A DNA stretch of 64,000 nucleotides from Luteimonas sp. YGD11-2 (GTDB lineage: Bacteria > Pseudomonadota > Gammaproteobacteria > Xanthomonadales > Xanthomonadaceae): positions 1,984,001 through 2,048,000 of the forward strand of contig NZ_CP035376.1 of assembly GCF_004118975.1 (NCBI RefSeq). The letters run 5' to 3'. The position numbers and the translations under genes are program-made. Below the pieces are notes generated by a model. The model did not search any database and was not told where the DNA came from. It saw only the letters and a list, made by a program, of their open reading frames with translations. Below, one piece after another: positions 7,477 through 15,679 of the stretch; positions within the stretch are counted from its first letter, which is position 1, and the number at the start of each line of letters is the position of its first letter.

Positions 7477-8907
7477 TCAGCGCTTCCCCTTCTTCAGTGG
7501 CTTCGGTGCAGCGGGCATGGCATGCGTCGCGGAGAACAGCGTGCGTTGCCCCTGTCGCGCAGGGGCCACTGCGACCTCGCGTTTCGGGCGTCTGGTGGCA
7601 GCGGCCTTGCGGACGGCCGGCTTGCTGCGTGCGCCTGTCGTCCTGGTAACCCGGGTTCCGGCAGGCCTGTTGCCCTTCGCCCCCGCGCCGCCCGCCGCGA
7701 CCTTCGAACCGCGCGGCAACCCACCTCCGGCGGCAGGCCCTGCGGCGGCCTGCGCCTCGCCCCGCGTGGGGACCGGCGTCGCTGCGCGGCTCGTCTTGCC
7801 CACCTGCTTGCGGCCAGGGCGACGCGACGCAGGCGCGGGCTCGCCGGATCTGCCACGAGACGGGTTGCGCGCGACGGCGTTGCCGGCCTTGCCGGGGGTC
7901 GACGCACCGGGTTGCCCACCGTGTCCACCGGCCAGCGCCGCCACGGCATCCCGCAGCCGGCGGACCTGCCGCTCCAGCTCCACGACCTTGCGGTGCGCGC
8001 CGTCGAGCTCGGTACGGGTCGGCATGTCGAACAGCGCGCACACCTGTTCCACCTCGCGCTGGACGCCCTGGCGCACGCGCATCTGCGCGTCCACCAGCGC
8101 GGCATAGACGTGGCGAAATTCCTCGCCGAGTGCCACCGGTGCATAGGCCTCCTCGGCTGCGTCGATCCAGAGGTCGAACAGCGCGCGCGGGGAATCGATC
8201 TGCAGGCCCGGTGCCTCGCGGTCGGCCAGCTTGCGCTCGAAGATCGCGAGCCCGTCCTGCGTCACCCGCGCCATCAGCGCGTTGTACGCCTCCATTTTCT
8301 GCTGCAGTTCGATCTGCGCCTGTGCCAGCGCCTGCCAGCGCTCCTGGTGTTCCCGTGCGAAGCCGAACGTCGGGGTCTGCAGCCAGTCGCCGGCGCCGCC
8401 CTGCATCCGCTGCAGCCAGGGTGCCACCTGGGCCAGCCATGCCTGCGGTCCCAGTGAGCCTGCCTGTTGCTGCGCGCTTGCGAGCATCTGGGCGAACGGG
8501 TTGCCGCCGCTGTTGGCGAGCATCTTCCTCCAGGCGTCCACGACCTCGCCGGCGCTGCTGTCGCGCCCGGCGAACTGCGCGGCCAGCTGCTGCATCTGCG
8601 CATACCACTGCCTCGCGAGCCCATCGAACCGCGATGCCGCGTGCTGTGCAGCCGAGGCCTGCGCCAGGTTTGCCCACCAGCCCATGGGATCCGCGGCACC
8701 GGTGGCCGCGAAACCCGGGGCGCCGACACTCGAACCGAAGCCCGGCATACCAGCGCCAGGCCAGAATCCGGACTGGACGGAGCCGCTACCACCCTGCCCC
8801 GTCGCGGGCTGCAGGGCCTCGCTCCAGGCACCCCAGAAGCGGCGTGCGAGGGTGTCGAATTCGGCCGCGGCGGCGGCGAAAGCCTGCTGGGATGCATCGT
8901 GGGACAT
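7477..8907 (-). CDS. phaE: Class III PHA synthase subunit PhaE with a long basic C-terminal tail
   Basis: PhaE activates PhaC and sits at the granule. The N-terminal ~355 residues match the PhaE family: a W-rich start (FDTLARRFWGAWSEAL), a Gly/Pro linker and an all-helical core ending in a coiled coil (RTELDGAHRKVVELERQVRRL). I prefer the ATG at 8907 (MSHDASQQ) over the one at 8934. The last ~120 residues are unusual: Ala/Pro/Lys/Arg-rich and low complexity (VRKAAATRRPKREVAVAP; KPLKKGKR at the end), like histone H1 or the AlgP/PhaF tails. This suggests nucleic-acid binding in addition to synthase activation, which is inference. Immediately upstream of phaC. Confidence 0.9.
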   Translation of the reverse strand: MSHDASQQAFAAAAAEFDTLARRFWGAWSEALQPATGQGGSGSVQSGFWPGAGMPGFGSSVGAPGFAATGAADPMGWWANLAQASAAQHAASRFDGLARQWYAQMQQLAAQFAGRDSSAGEVVDAWRKMLANSGGNPFAQMLASAQQQAGSLGPQAWLAQVAPWLQRMQGGAGDWLQTPTFGFAREHQERWQALAQAQIELQQKMEAYNALMARVTQDGLAIFERKLADREAPGLQIDSPRALFDLWIDAAEEAYAPVALGEEFRHVYAALVDAQMRVRQGVQREVEQVCALFDMPTRTELDGAHRKVVELERQVRRLRDAVAALAGGHGGQPGASTPGKAGNAVARNPSRGRSGEPAPASRRPGRKQVGKTSRAATPVPTRGEAQAAAGPAAGGGLPRGSKVAAGGAGAKGNRPAGTRVTRTTGARSKPAVRKAAATRRPKREVAVAPARQGQRTLFSATHAMPAAPKPLKKGKR

Positions 8908-8997
8908 GGGACCTCCGGGCGTCGCGTCGATCATAGCAACGGCGCATGCATCGCCCGTTACCGTGACGCGGTCACTCGCGGTGTGCCGCCCGCACGG

Positions 8998-9618
8998 TCA
9001 GGGCTTGGGGATACGCAGCGTCTTGCTGATCATCAGCGTGCCCGACAGCGCGAACATCAGCACCAGCGGATGCAACTGCCACGGCCCGAGCTGCCACTGC
9101 CCGAACCAGATCGCATCGCCGATGCGCCCCTGCGACGCGGCCACCGCCAGCACGACCACCAGCGCGAGGCTGGTGGGGATCGGCGTGCCCTCGAAGTACC
9201 GCACCTTGCCCTCGTCACCGGCAAGCTGCTCGGCGGTGACGTTGTAGCGCGCCAGCCGGCTGACGCCGCAGGCGACGAAATAGCTCAGTACCACCCAGTC
9301 CCAGCCGCCCTGCAGGCCACAGGCGTAGGCGAGCGCCGCGGGCGCCACGCCGAAGGAGATGACGTCGGCCAGCGAATCGAGCTCGCGGCCCAATGTGGAG
9401 GCGACCTTGCGCCAGCGGGCCACCCGCCCGTCGAGTGCGTCGAACACGAACGCCAGCGGGATCAGCGCCATGCCGATCATGAGGTCGCGCACCACGCCGT
9501 CCTGCAGGAAACGCATTGCGGCGAAGATCGCGCCGGTGCCGCAGAAGGCGTTGGCGAGGGTGAACCAGTCGGCGAGATGGAACTCGCGCAGCATCGAGAA
9601 ATGGCGGGATCGGGGCAT
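8998..9618 (-). CDS. pssA: CDP-alcohol phosphatidyltransferase, probable phosphatidylserine synthase
   Basis: An integral membrane enzyme that transfers a phosphatidyl group from CDP-diacylglycerol to an alcohol, probably L-serine (the first step to phosphatidylethanolamine). The full CDP-OH-P signature DGx2ARx8Gx3Dx3D is present: DGRVAR at residues 63–68, G77, D81 and D85 in STLGRELDSLADVISFG. Several hydrophobic helices follow, and the 206-residue length fits type II PssA. Serine as substrate is inferred from overall similarity (CGVSRLARYNV, YFEGTPIPTS are typical of PssA). Lies between phaE and the oligomer hydrolase, all on the minus strand, with about 70–90 base gaps, so co-transcription is uncertain. 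Confidence 0.85.
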   Translation of the reverse strand: MPRSRHFSMLREFHLADWFTLANAFCGTGAIFAAMRFLQDGVVRDLMIGMALIPLAFVFDALDGRVARWRKVASTLGRELDSLADVISFGVAPAALAYACGLQGGWDWVVLSYFVACGVSRLARYNVTAEQLAGDEGKVRYFEGTPIPTSLALVVVLAVAASQGRIGDAIWFGQWQLGPWQLHPLVLMFALSGTLMISKTLRIPKP

Positions 9619-9688
9619 CGTGGGTCACTCGTGGGATGCCCACAGCCTGCCAGAAACCCCTGTGAAGCGGACGGTGGCGTGGCGCACG

Positions 9689-11509
9689 CTAACGTCCGGG
9701 GATCGCCAGCGCTGCCGCATCCAGCGTGCCGCCCGGTCGGGTCTCGATGACCGCGTCGGCAGGCAGGCCGGCCTGCCCGTCGAGATGTGCCTGCACGCGG
9801 TCGAGTGCGGCGTAGACGTAGGGCAGCAAAGGCACGTAGCGGGCAGCGTAATCCGGCAACGCCAGGAACCCATCGAAATGCTGGGCGTTGCGGACTTCCC
9901 ACAGGCGCACGTCGCGGCCGGCAGCACGCGCGGCGGCGGCATACGGGGCGCTGGTGAACGCGATCGGGATCAGGCCGTCGTCGCGACCATGCACAAGCAC
10001 CACCGGCAGCCCCGCCCGCGGCGGTGCCGAGGCGAGCTGCTGCACGCCGGTGCGCACGCGTTGCGCATCCACGCCGTCGCCGGTCCACAGCGCGCGCAGG
10101 CAGGTGATTCCCGTGCCGGTGAGGTCCGGCGGTGCGAGCGCCGGATCGATGATGCCGACACCGGCTCCCGGCGGGATGCCGCTGGCGTCGCTCCACCAGG
10201 CGGCTCGTTCGGCCGCGGTGGCCGCACGCGGGCTGAAATCGGGATTCTGCGCTGCGAACGTATGGCCGCAGGGATGCGCGCCAACGCCGTAGCGACCGTA
10301 GGCGGAGGCATAGGTGACCGCCACCGCGCGGTAGAGATCGAAGTCCACCGAGAGTGCGGCCGCGCGGATCGCCTCGTCGGTCCAGCCGGACGCGTTGAGC
10401 GCGGCCAGTGCGGAGCGGGCCTGCGCTGCGGTGTCGTCGCCTTCGAGCACGCCCGCCTCACGCAACGCCGCACAGCGCGGCGCGCGCATCGCGGTGGCCA
10501 GCGCGGACAACGGCGACTGCGGCAGGCCCTCGAGCGCTGCCAGCGCACACGGCATCAGCATCGCCGCTTCGGTGGTGTAGTCGTACAACGGCCTCGCGCC
10601 GGGCGCGTCGATGTGGATGCTGGGCTCGCCGGCAACCACGGCGTCGAGCCAGTCACCGTCCTCGGCAGCGCGCAGCACTGCGCCACCACCGTTTGAAATG
10701 CCGACCGCGATGAAACGGGTGTTGTCGAAGGTGAAGGGTGCCGCGTCCGGCAGGGCCACGTTGAGCGCGGCCAGTGCGAACTCGCCGGCCTGGCGCACAT
10801 GGCGCCCCCAGTCGGCTTCGGGGTTGTCGCCGGAATGGGCGTGCTTGAAGGCGATCCCGTTGGCCGGCGCGTCGTCACCCGGATCGAAGGCGAGCAGCTG
10901 GTCGCGCCCCGCGACGCGCCCGTCCATGCCGATGCCCTGACGCGCATCGAGGTCGAAGTAGTCGCTGCCCGCGGCCTTGTCGGTGTAGGCGACCGCGCAT
11001 CCTCTGGGGAGGCCCCACGCGCCCGCCACCGCGATCGCACCATAGATGCCACGCGAGCCGGAAGACGCGGTCACCACCACGCAGCGCCGCCCGGCATCGA
11101 AGGCATCCGGGAGTTGCAGCATCACCCGGTGCGGATGGCGCGCGCCGGGCACCGTCGCCAGCGCATGGAACTCGCGCCCCGGGACCGCGGCCACGCTGCC
11201 GTACAGGCTGCCGTAGCCGCCTTCCGGGCGCAGGTCGGCGATGCCTCGCCAGCTGCTCCAGAGCGCGCGCCTGCGCAGTTCGGCGACGGTGGGCGCGGCG
11301 GCATCGGCGAACGCCGGTGCTGCCATGGCGCGGAGGCCGTCGAGACCGAGCCCGGCGCTCAGAAGATCGTCGCCGTTGCGATGGACGCTGCTGGACATCG
11401 GAGTGAAAACGGCCGGATCCATTCGCGATGCCGATGGCGGGCTGGACGCGCAGGCGGCCAGGACGAGCGCGCCGGCACAGGCCGCGGGATGCAGGAATCT
11501 GGGGTTCAT
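9689..11509 (-). CDS. D-(-)-3-hydroxybutyrate oligomer hydrolase, predicted lipoprotein
   Basis: A 606-residue member of the 3HB-oligomer hydrolase family (Pfam 3HBOH), which cleaves oligomers released from PHB to 3-hydroxybutyrate. Catalytic elements are visible: VGISNGGG (Ser272), VLVHGRDDGLIP for the Asp and NAQHFDGFL for the His. GGYGSLYG, TASSGSRGIYG and PRGCAVAYTDK are characteristic family blocks. The N-terminus is a lipoprotein signal (GALVLAACASS, Cys20), so it should be extracytoplasmic, implying use of external or exported oligomers. Starts 85 bases from the divergent response regulator. Being in the same neighbourhood as phaEC fits a PHB-cycle role. Confidence 0.88.
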   Translation of the reverse strand: MNPRFLHPAACAGALVLAACASSPPSASRMDPAVFTPMSSSVHRNGDDLLSAGLGLDGLRAMAAPAFADAAAPTVAELRRRALWSSWRGIADLRPEGGYGSLYGSVAAVPGREFHALATVPGARHPHRVMLQLPDAFDAGRRCVVVTASSGSRGIYGAIAVAGAWGLPRGCAVAYTDKAAGSDYFDLDARQGIGMDGRVAGRDQLLAFDPGDDAPANGIAFKHAHSGDNPEADWGRHVRQAGEFALAALNVALPDAAPFTFDNTRFIAVGISNGGGAVLRAAEDGDWLDAVVAGEPSIHIDAPGARPLYDYTTEAAMLMPCALAALEGLPQSPLSALATAMRAPRCAALREAGVLEGDDTAAQARSALAALNASGWTDEAIRAAALSVDFDLYRAVAVTYASAYGRYGVGAHPCGHTFAAQNPDFSPRAATAAERAAWWSDASGIPPGAGVGIIDPALAPPDLTGTGITCLRALWTGDGVDAQRVRTGVQQLASAPPRAGLPVVLVHGRDDGLIPIAFTSAPYAAAARAAGRDVRLWEVRNAQHFDGFLALPDYAARYVPLLPYVYAALDRVQAHLDGQAGLPADAVIETRPGGTLDAAALAIPGR

Positions 11510-11594
11510 GGCCGGACCTTAGCAGCGTGCCGCCACGACGGCATCGTACTTTGGTACCACCGGCGCCGGCGGGTGCGATGGCTACAATCGCGCC

Positions 11595-12260
11595 ATGCCG
11601 ACCCTGCTGATCGCCGACGACCACCCGCTGTTCCGCGCGGCGCTGCGTGGTGCGGCCGACGAGGCCGCAGATGACATCCAGACCTGCGAGGCGGGCACCC
11701 TCGACGACGTGATGGCGACGCTTGAAACGCGCGCCGACATCGACCTCGTGCTGCTGGACCTGCATATGCCCGGCAACCACGGTCTCGCCGGCCTGGCGGC
11801 ATTGCGCGCGCAGTTTCCCGCCGTCGCGGTGGTGCTGGTGTCGGCCAACGAGGATCCGCAGATCGTGCGTCGTGCACTCGACCATGGCGCGGCGGGCTAT
11901 ATCCCCAAGAGCGCCGGCCTCGACGAGATGCGCGACGCGATCCGGGCCGTGCTCGACTGCCGGCAATGGCTGCCACCGGCATTGCGTGGCGCGGTGTCGC
12001 GCGCGGAGTCGGCCCCGGGCGATGCGGATCTCGCCGCGCGCCTGGCCAGCCTCACCCCGCAGCAGTTCCGCGTGCTGGCACTGGTGGCCGAGGGCCTGCT
12101 CAACAAGCAGATCGCCGATCGCCTCGACGTGCAGGAACGCACCGTCAAGGCGCATCTGTCGGCGATCTTCGAGAAGCTCGGCGCGCGCAACCGCACCCAG
12201 GCCGGGGTGATCCTGCGCGGGCTCGAGATCAGCGACCCCGCGGGCCGGGTCGAAAGCTGA
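11595..12260 (+). CDS. LuxR/NarL-family response regulator
   Basis: The N-terminal receiver domain (residues 1–120) has the acidic pair D8/D9 (IADDHPLF), phosphoacceptor Asp55 (LVLLDLHMPG), S83 and Lys105 (GYIPKSAG). The C-terminal GerE-type helix-turn-helix (residues about 145–210) reads LTPQQFRVLALVAEGLLNKQ then VQERTVKAHLSAIFEKLGA. No histidine kinase is adjacent. Such NarL-type regulators are often partners of SSS-transporter-like hybrid kinases, and one of those lies 20 kb away (32073–35393); pairing them is inference. Divergent from the oligomer hydrolase (85-base gap), so it may control it. Its stop abuts the end of the convergent Crp/Fnr gene. Confidence 0.9.
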   Translation: MPTLLIADDHPLFRAALRGAADEAADDIQTCEAGTLDDVMATLETRADIDLVLLDLHMPGNHGLAGLAALRAQFPAVAVVLVSANEDPQIVRRALDHGAAGYIPKSAGLDEMRDAIRAVLDCRQWLPPALRGAVSRAESAPGDADLAARLASLTPQQFRVLALVAEGLLNKQIADRLDVQERTVKAHLSAIFEKLGARNRTQAGVILRGLEISDPAGRVES

Positions 12261-13100
12261 TCAATCCGTCCGTGCGGGAGCGTTCCCGTCCCCGGCGTGC
12301 GGCGCAGCCTCGACATGCAGCATGTGATCACGCAGCTGGTTGGCCCAGCGATAGCAGTCGCATGCGCTGCGTTCCAGTGCGCGCAGGTCGACGATCACCA
12401 CGCTCCCGCGGCTGTAGCGGATCAGACCATGCTGGCGGAGGCGCATCGTCGCCACCGACACACCAGAGCGTTGCGTGCCCAGCATGTCCGCCATCACCTG
12501 GAGTTTGAGCGGAAAGCCGCACGCGCCGACGCGATCGGCCAGCGTCAGCAACCATCGCGCCAGCCGTGCCTCCACGCCATGGAAGCGGGTACATGCGGAA
12601 ACCCGGGAGGCCTCGCCGAGCAGCACGTAGAGGTAATGATCGAGCATGCCGCGCAGGCGCGGGTTCAATGCGACCTCGGCGCGGAATGCGTCGGCACCCA
12701 TGCGCCAGGTCCAGCCGCCGGTGCGTACGAGTGCGTTGAGCGGAGACATCGCCGGCCCATCGATGACGGGGCTTGCCAGTAGACCTTCCCGTCCGATCAG
12801 CGTCACCTGCAGGCCGGCGAGCTGGTCGGCCTGCGCCATCAGCGCGATCGTCGCCGTCACCGGGTAGTAGACATGGCTGAGTGGTCCACCCATGTGCCCC
12901 AGCGCTTCCCCGGCCGCCAGCCACACCGGCTCGCACTGGTCGCCCATGCGCAACAGGTCATCCGGTTCCAGCTGCCGCAGCAGCCGGTTGCGCGAGGCGT
13001 TGAAGTCGTCAGGATTCCGGGTTCGACTTGCGCCGCTCGGTCCGAAGTCTTCGATCGGGAAACGAGATGGCGATGCCGCGACAGCGGCGGTCGGAGGCAT
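12261..13100 (-). CDS. Crp/Fnr-family transcriptional regulator (second of a tandem pair)
   Basis: The protein has a cyclic-nucleotide-binding-like sensor domain (SHVYYPVTATIALMAQADQ, LIGREGLLASP) and a C-terminal winged helix (LKLQVMADMLGTQRSGVSVA, RLRQHGLIRYSRGSVVIVD). It lacks the Arg/Ser pocket signature of true cAMP-binding Crp and the Fnr iron–sulfur cysteines, so its effector is unknown. Start uncertain: ATG at 13100 has a strong GGGGAGG upstream (spacing about 11), ATG at 13184 a weaker one. Both overlap the end of the upstream paralogue by 92 or 176 bases in another frame; a start inside the sensor domain at 12947 would avoid overlap but cut the domain. Ends one base from the convergent response regulator. 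Confidence 0.85.
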   Translation of the reverse strand: MPPTAAVAASPSRFPIEDFGPSGASRTRNPDDFNASRNRLLRQLEPDDLLRMGDQCEPVWLAAGEALGHMGGPLSHVYYPVTATIALMAQADQLAGLQVTLIGREGLLASPVIDGPAMSPLNALVRTGGWTWRMGADAFRAEVALNPRLRGMLDHYLYVLLGEASRVSACTRFHGVEARLARWLLTLADRVGACGFPLKLQVMADMLGTQRSGVSVATMRLRQHGLIRYSRGSVVIVDLRALERSACDCYRWANQLRDHMLHVEAAPHAGDGNAPARTD

Positions 13101-13968
13101 GGCGTCGATCGCCTCCCCTGCGTCGGCCGTGGGCCCCATCTGCGGCATTCGCGAACCCCTCGGAATCACCATCGGCGGCAGCATGCCGCGCCTTCACGGC
13201 GCCGTCGGTACGCAAGCCCACAAAGGAACCCTCGTGGCGGACGTCCACAGGCCGCCGGCTCAGCCGTTGCAGCTCCCGGCCCATGACCGCATAGCATTCG
13301 CAGGTCAGGCCCTCGAGGCTGTCGCGATCCAGCACGCGGATAAGACCGCGGCTGTAGCGGATCACCCCCGCCTTGTGCAGCTTGTTGGCCGCCAGCGTCA
13401 CGCTCTCGCGGCGCACGCCCAGCATCTGCGCCACCGATTCCTGGGTCATCCGCAGCTCCTGCAGCGGCAGCCGGTCGAGGCTCATCAGCAGTCGCCTGCT
13501 GAACTGCTGGTCGAGCGTGTGGTGGCGATTGCAGGCGGCCACCTGCCCCATCTGCGTCAGCAGGGTCTGCGCATAGCGCAGGAACAGCTGCTGCATGGCC
13601 GGCACTTCAACCAGGCATTGCCTGAGGACGTCGCTGCGCAGGCGGCAGAGCTGCCCGCCCACATGCACCTGCGCACGCAGCGGCATGCTTTCCCCGCCCA
13701 TCACCAGCGCAACCCCCACCACGCCGTCATTGCCCACCAGTGCGGTCTCGGCGAAGTTGCCCGATTCCATCACATGCAGCAGCGACACCAGGCCGTCGAC
13801 CGGAAAGTAGACGTGGCGCATGACGTCGTCGGGCTCATGCAGCACCTGGCCTTCGCGGCACTGCACACGCTCGACCTGTTCCAGCAAGGGCTCGCCGGCC
13901 AGGCCCACCGCCTGGCGAAGCAGGGCATTGCCCGCCCCCGGGACATCTCCCGAACTGCTGTCTCTCAT
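13009..13968 (-). CDS. Crp/Fnr-family transcriptional regulator (first of a tandem pair)
   Basis: The sensor domain is residues about 20–150 (MRHVYFPVDGLVSLLHVME, VGNDGVVGVALVMGG), and the winged helix residues about 165–240 (LRMTQESVAQMLGVRRESV, KLHKAGVIRYSRGLIRVLD). It is a paralogue of the downstream gene (shared GxIRYSRG and C-terminal ERSACDCY / EGLTCECY blocks). A typical family member would end near residue 245. Here about 75 more residues, Arg/Gly/Asp-rich and without family similarity, run into the next gene in a different frame, so this tail is probably a by-product of lost stop codon or frame. Faces the exopolysaccharide priming transferase across a 233-base divergent region and could regulate it. 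Confidence 0.87.
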   Translation of the reverse strand: MRDSSSGDVPGAGNALLRQAVGLAGEPLLEQVERVQCREGQVLHEPDDVMRHVYFPVDGLVSLLHVMESGNFAETALVGNDGVVGVALVMGGESMPLRAQVHVGGQLCRLRSDVLRQCLVEVPAMQQLFLRYAQTLLTQMGQVAACNRHHTLDQQFSRRLLMSLDRLPLQELRMTQESVAQMLGVRRESVTLAANKLHKAGVIRYSRGLIRVLDRDSLEGLTCECYAVMGRELQRLSRRPVDVRHEGSFVGLRTDGAVKARHAAADGDSEGFANAADGAHGRRRGGDRRHASDRRCRGIAISFPDRRLRTERRKSNPES

Positions 13969-14201
13969 GCGCTCCCGGCCCCCCTGGTGCGTACCGCCCC
14001 GGCCGCCACGTCAACACAGGACATCGATCCTGCGCCGTGATGCGGATCCTATCCTGAAAGTCAAGCCGACAAAACCATGTGTACGACGCCGCACCGACAG
14101 CGCGGGACCGTCGCCCTAGCGTGTTGCCACAGGCACCGCTGTCGCCGCGACCGGATGCCACCCCACTGAAGACGCCCAGCACCTCTGCCCCGGAGGCTCC
14201 G

Positions 14202-15593
14202 ATGCTCGCCCAACGCGCCAACCCTGCGGCCAATCGCCATGGCCTGACGTTCTGGGGACAGTGGGTGTGCGGCATCAGCCTCGGGAGCGCGGTTCTCTGC
14301 TACCTCGCCATCAGCCACTTCGGTGAGGTACCGGGGGAGTACCGGCTGCTGGTCGCACTGACCGTTCTCGGCTCCGTGCCGGCCTACATGCTCCTGCGCG
14401 TGTACCACAAGCGCTACAGCTACCTGTCGGGTCTGCTGCACCTGGCCGCCGGCTGGGTGACGTTGCTGGCGGGGCTTGCCGGCATCCTCTACATCAGCGA
14501 GAGCAACGCGCTGTTCGCCAGCCGGATCCTGTTGGAGTGGGCACTGCTCGGCTTCGTCGTCCAGGCCATCGCCTTCATGCCGCTGCGCTATTTCGCCATG
14601 CTGCATGCACGCAGGCTCAATCGCGAGCGCACCGCGATCATCATCGGCACCAGCCCGCGCGCGTACGAGCTTGCCCAGCGGTTGCATGCATCCAACCGCA
14701 TCCCGCTGGTGGGCATGGTGCCGCCCACTGCCGACCAGTCCACCCGCGATGGCCGTTTCCCGGTGCTCGGCAACCTGCCCGACCTGCAGGCGATCACCGA
14801 GCAGCATCGCGTGCGTCGGGTGTATATCGCCGTGACGCTGGAGGAGATGGCGCGCATCGAACAGCTCTACCTCGGGCTGCTCGACATGAGCGTCGACGTG
14901 GTGTGGGTTCCGGACTTCGGCCGCATGCCGCTGCTCAACCAGTCGATCGCGCAGATCGACCAGTTGCCGGTGATCTACCTCAACGAGGCGCCGCTCAGTT
15001 CGCACCCGGCCGCGGTTTTCAGCAAGGGCCTGATCGACCGCACGATCGCGGTGCTGGGGCTGCTCGCCCTGGGCCCGTTGCTGCTCGCCACGGCAATCGC
15101 GGTGAAGCTGTCGTCGCCGGGGCCGGTCCTGTTCCGGCAGCCGAGGCATGGTTGGAACGGCGAGGTGATCCACATCTTCAAGTTCCGCTCGATGCGCGTG
15201 CACCACGATGGCGAGGTCAGGCAGGCCACCCGCGACGACGACCGCGTGACGCGCGTGGGCCGCTTCATCCGACGCACGTCGATCGACGAGCTGCCCCAGC
15301 TCCTCAACGTGCTGCGTGGCGAGATGTCACTGGTCGGGCCGCGCCCGCACGCCGTCACCCACAACCAGTACTACTGCGACAAGATCCTCGCGTACATGGC
15401 GCGGCACCGCATCAAACCCGGCATCACCGGGCTGGCGCAGGTCACCGGCCACCGCGGGGAAACCGAAACACTCGACAAGATGCAGCGGCGCGTCGAACAG
15501 GACCTGGCGTACATCAACAACTGGTCGTTGTGGCTGGACATCAAGATCCTGATGAGAACGCCCTTCTCGTTGTTCTCGCGAAACATCTATTGA
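14202..15593 (+). CDS. Undecaprenyl-phosphate sugar phosphotransferase (EPS priming enzyme, GumD/WcaJ type)
   Basis: The enzyme transfers a hexose-1-phosphate, probably glucose, from the UDP-sugar to undecaprenyl phosphate to start repeat-unit assembly. The N-terminal half has four hydrophobic segments and a CoA-binding-like domain (AIIIGTSPRAYELAQRL); the C-terminal catalytic domain has one membrane helix, then FRQPRHGWNGEVIHIFKFRS, RFIRRTSIDELPQLLNVLRG and MSLVGPRPHAV. These are the conserved bac_transf blocks including the DE pair. Start at 14202 chosen because GGAGG lies six bases before it; an upstream ATG at 14079 lacks this. First gene of the EPS region, followed by the beta-barrel gene 86 bases on. 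Confidence 0.93.
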   Translation: MLAQRANPAANRHGLTFWGQWVCGISLGSAVLCYLAISHFGEVPGEYRLLVALTVLGSVPAYMLLRVYHKRYSYLSGLLHLAAGWVTLLAGLAGILYISESNALFASRILLEWALLGFVVQAIAFMPLRYFAMLHARRLNRERTAIIIGTSPRAYELAQRLHASNRIPLVGMVPPTADQSTRDGRFPVLGNLPDLQAITEQHRVRRVYIAVTLEEMARIEQLYLGLLDMSVDVVWVPDFGRMPLLNQSIAQIDQLPVIYLNEAPLSSHPAAVFSKGLIDRTIAVLGLLALGPLLLATAIAVKLSSPGPVLFRQPRHGWNGEVIHIFKFRSMRVHHDGEVRQATRDDDRVTRVGRFIRRTSIDELPQLLNVLRGEMSLVGPRPHAVTHNQYYCDKILAYMARHRIKPGITGLAQVTGHRGETETLDKMQRRVEQDLAYINNWSLWLDIKILMRTPFSLFSRNIY

Positions 15594-15679
15594 TCGGGCC
15601 AGCGCAGGCGCCGGGCGCGCATCACCGCCATCGACCGCGCCGGCAGCGACGCCGTGACAACCGGGGAAAGGAACGCTAC

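Noticed and set aside
14079..14201. Upstream start for the priming transferase
   Set aside because: It adds 41 proline/arginine-rich residues without similarity, whereas GGAGG sits six bases before the ATG at 14202.
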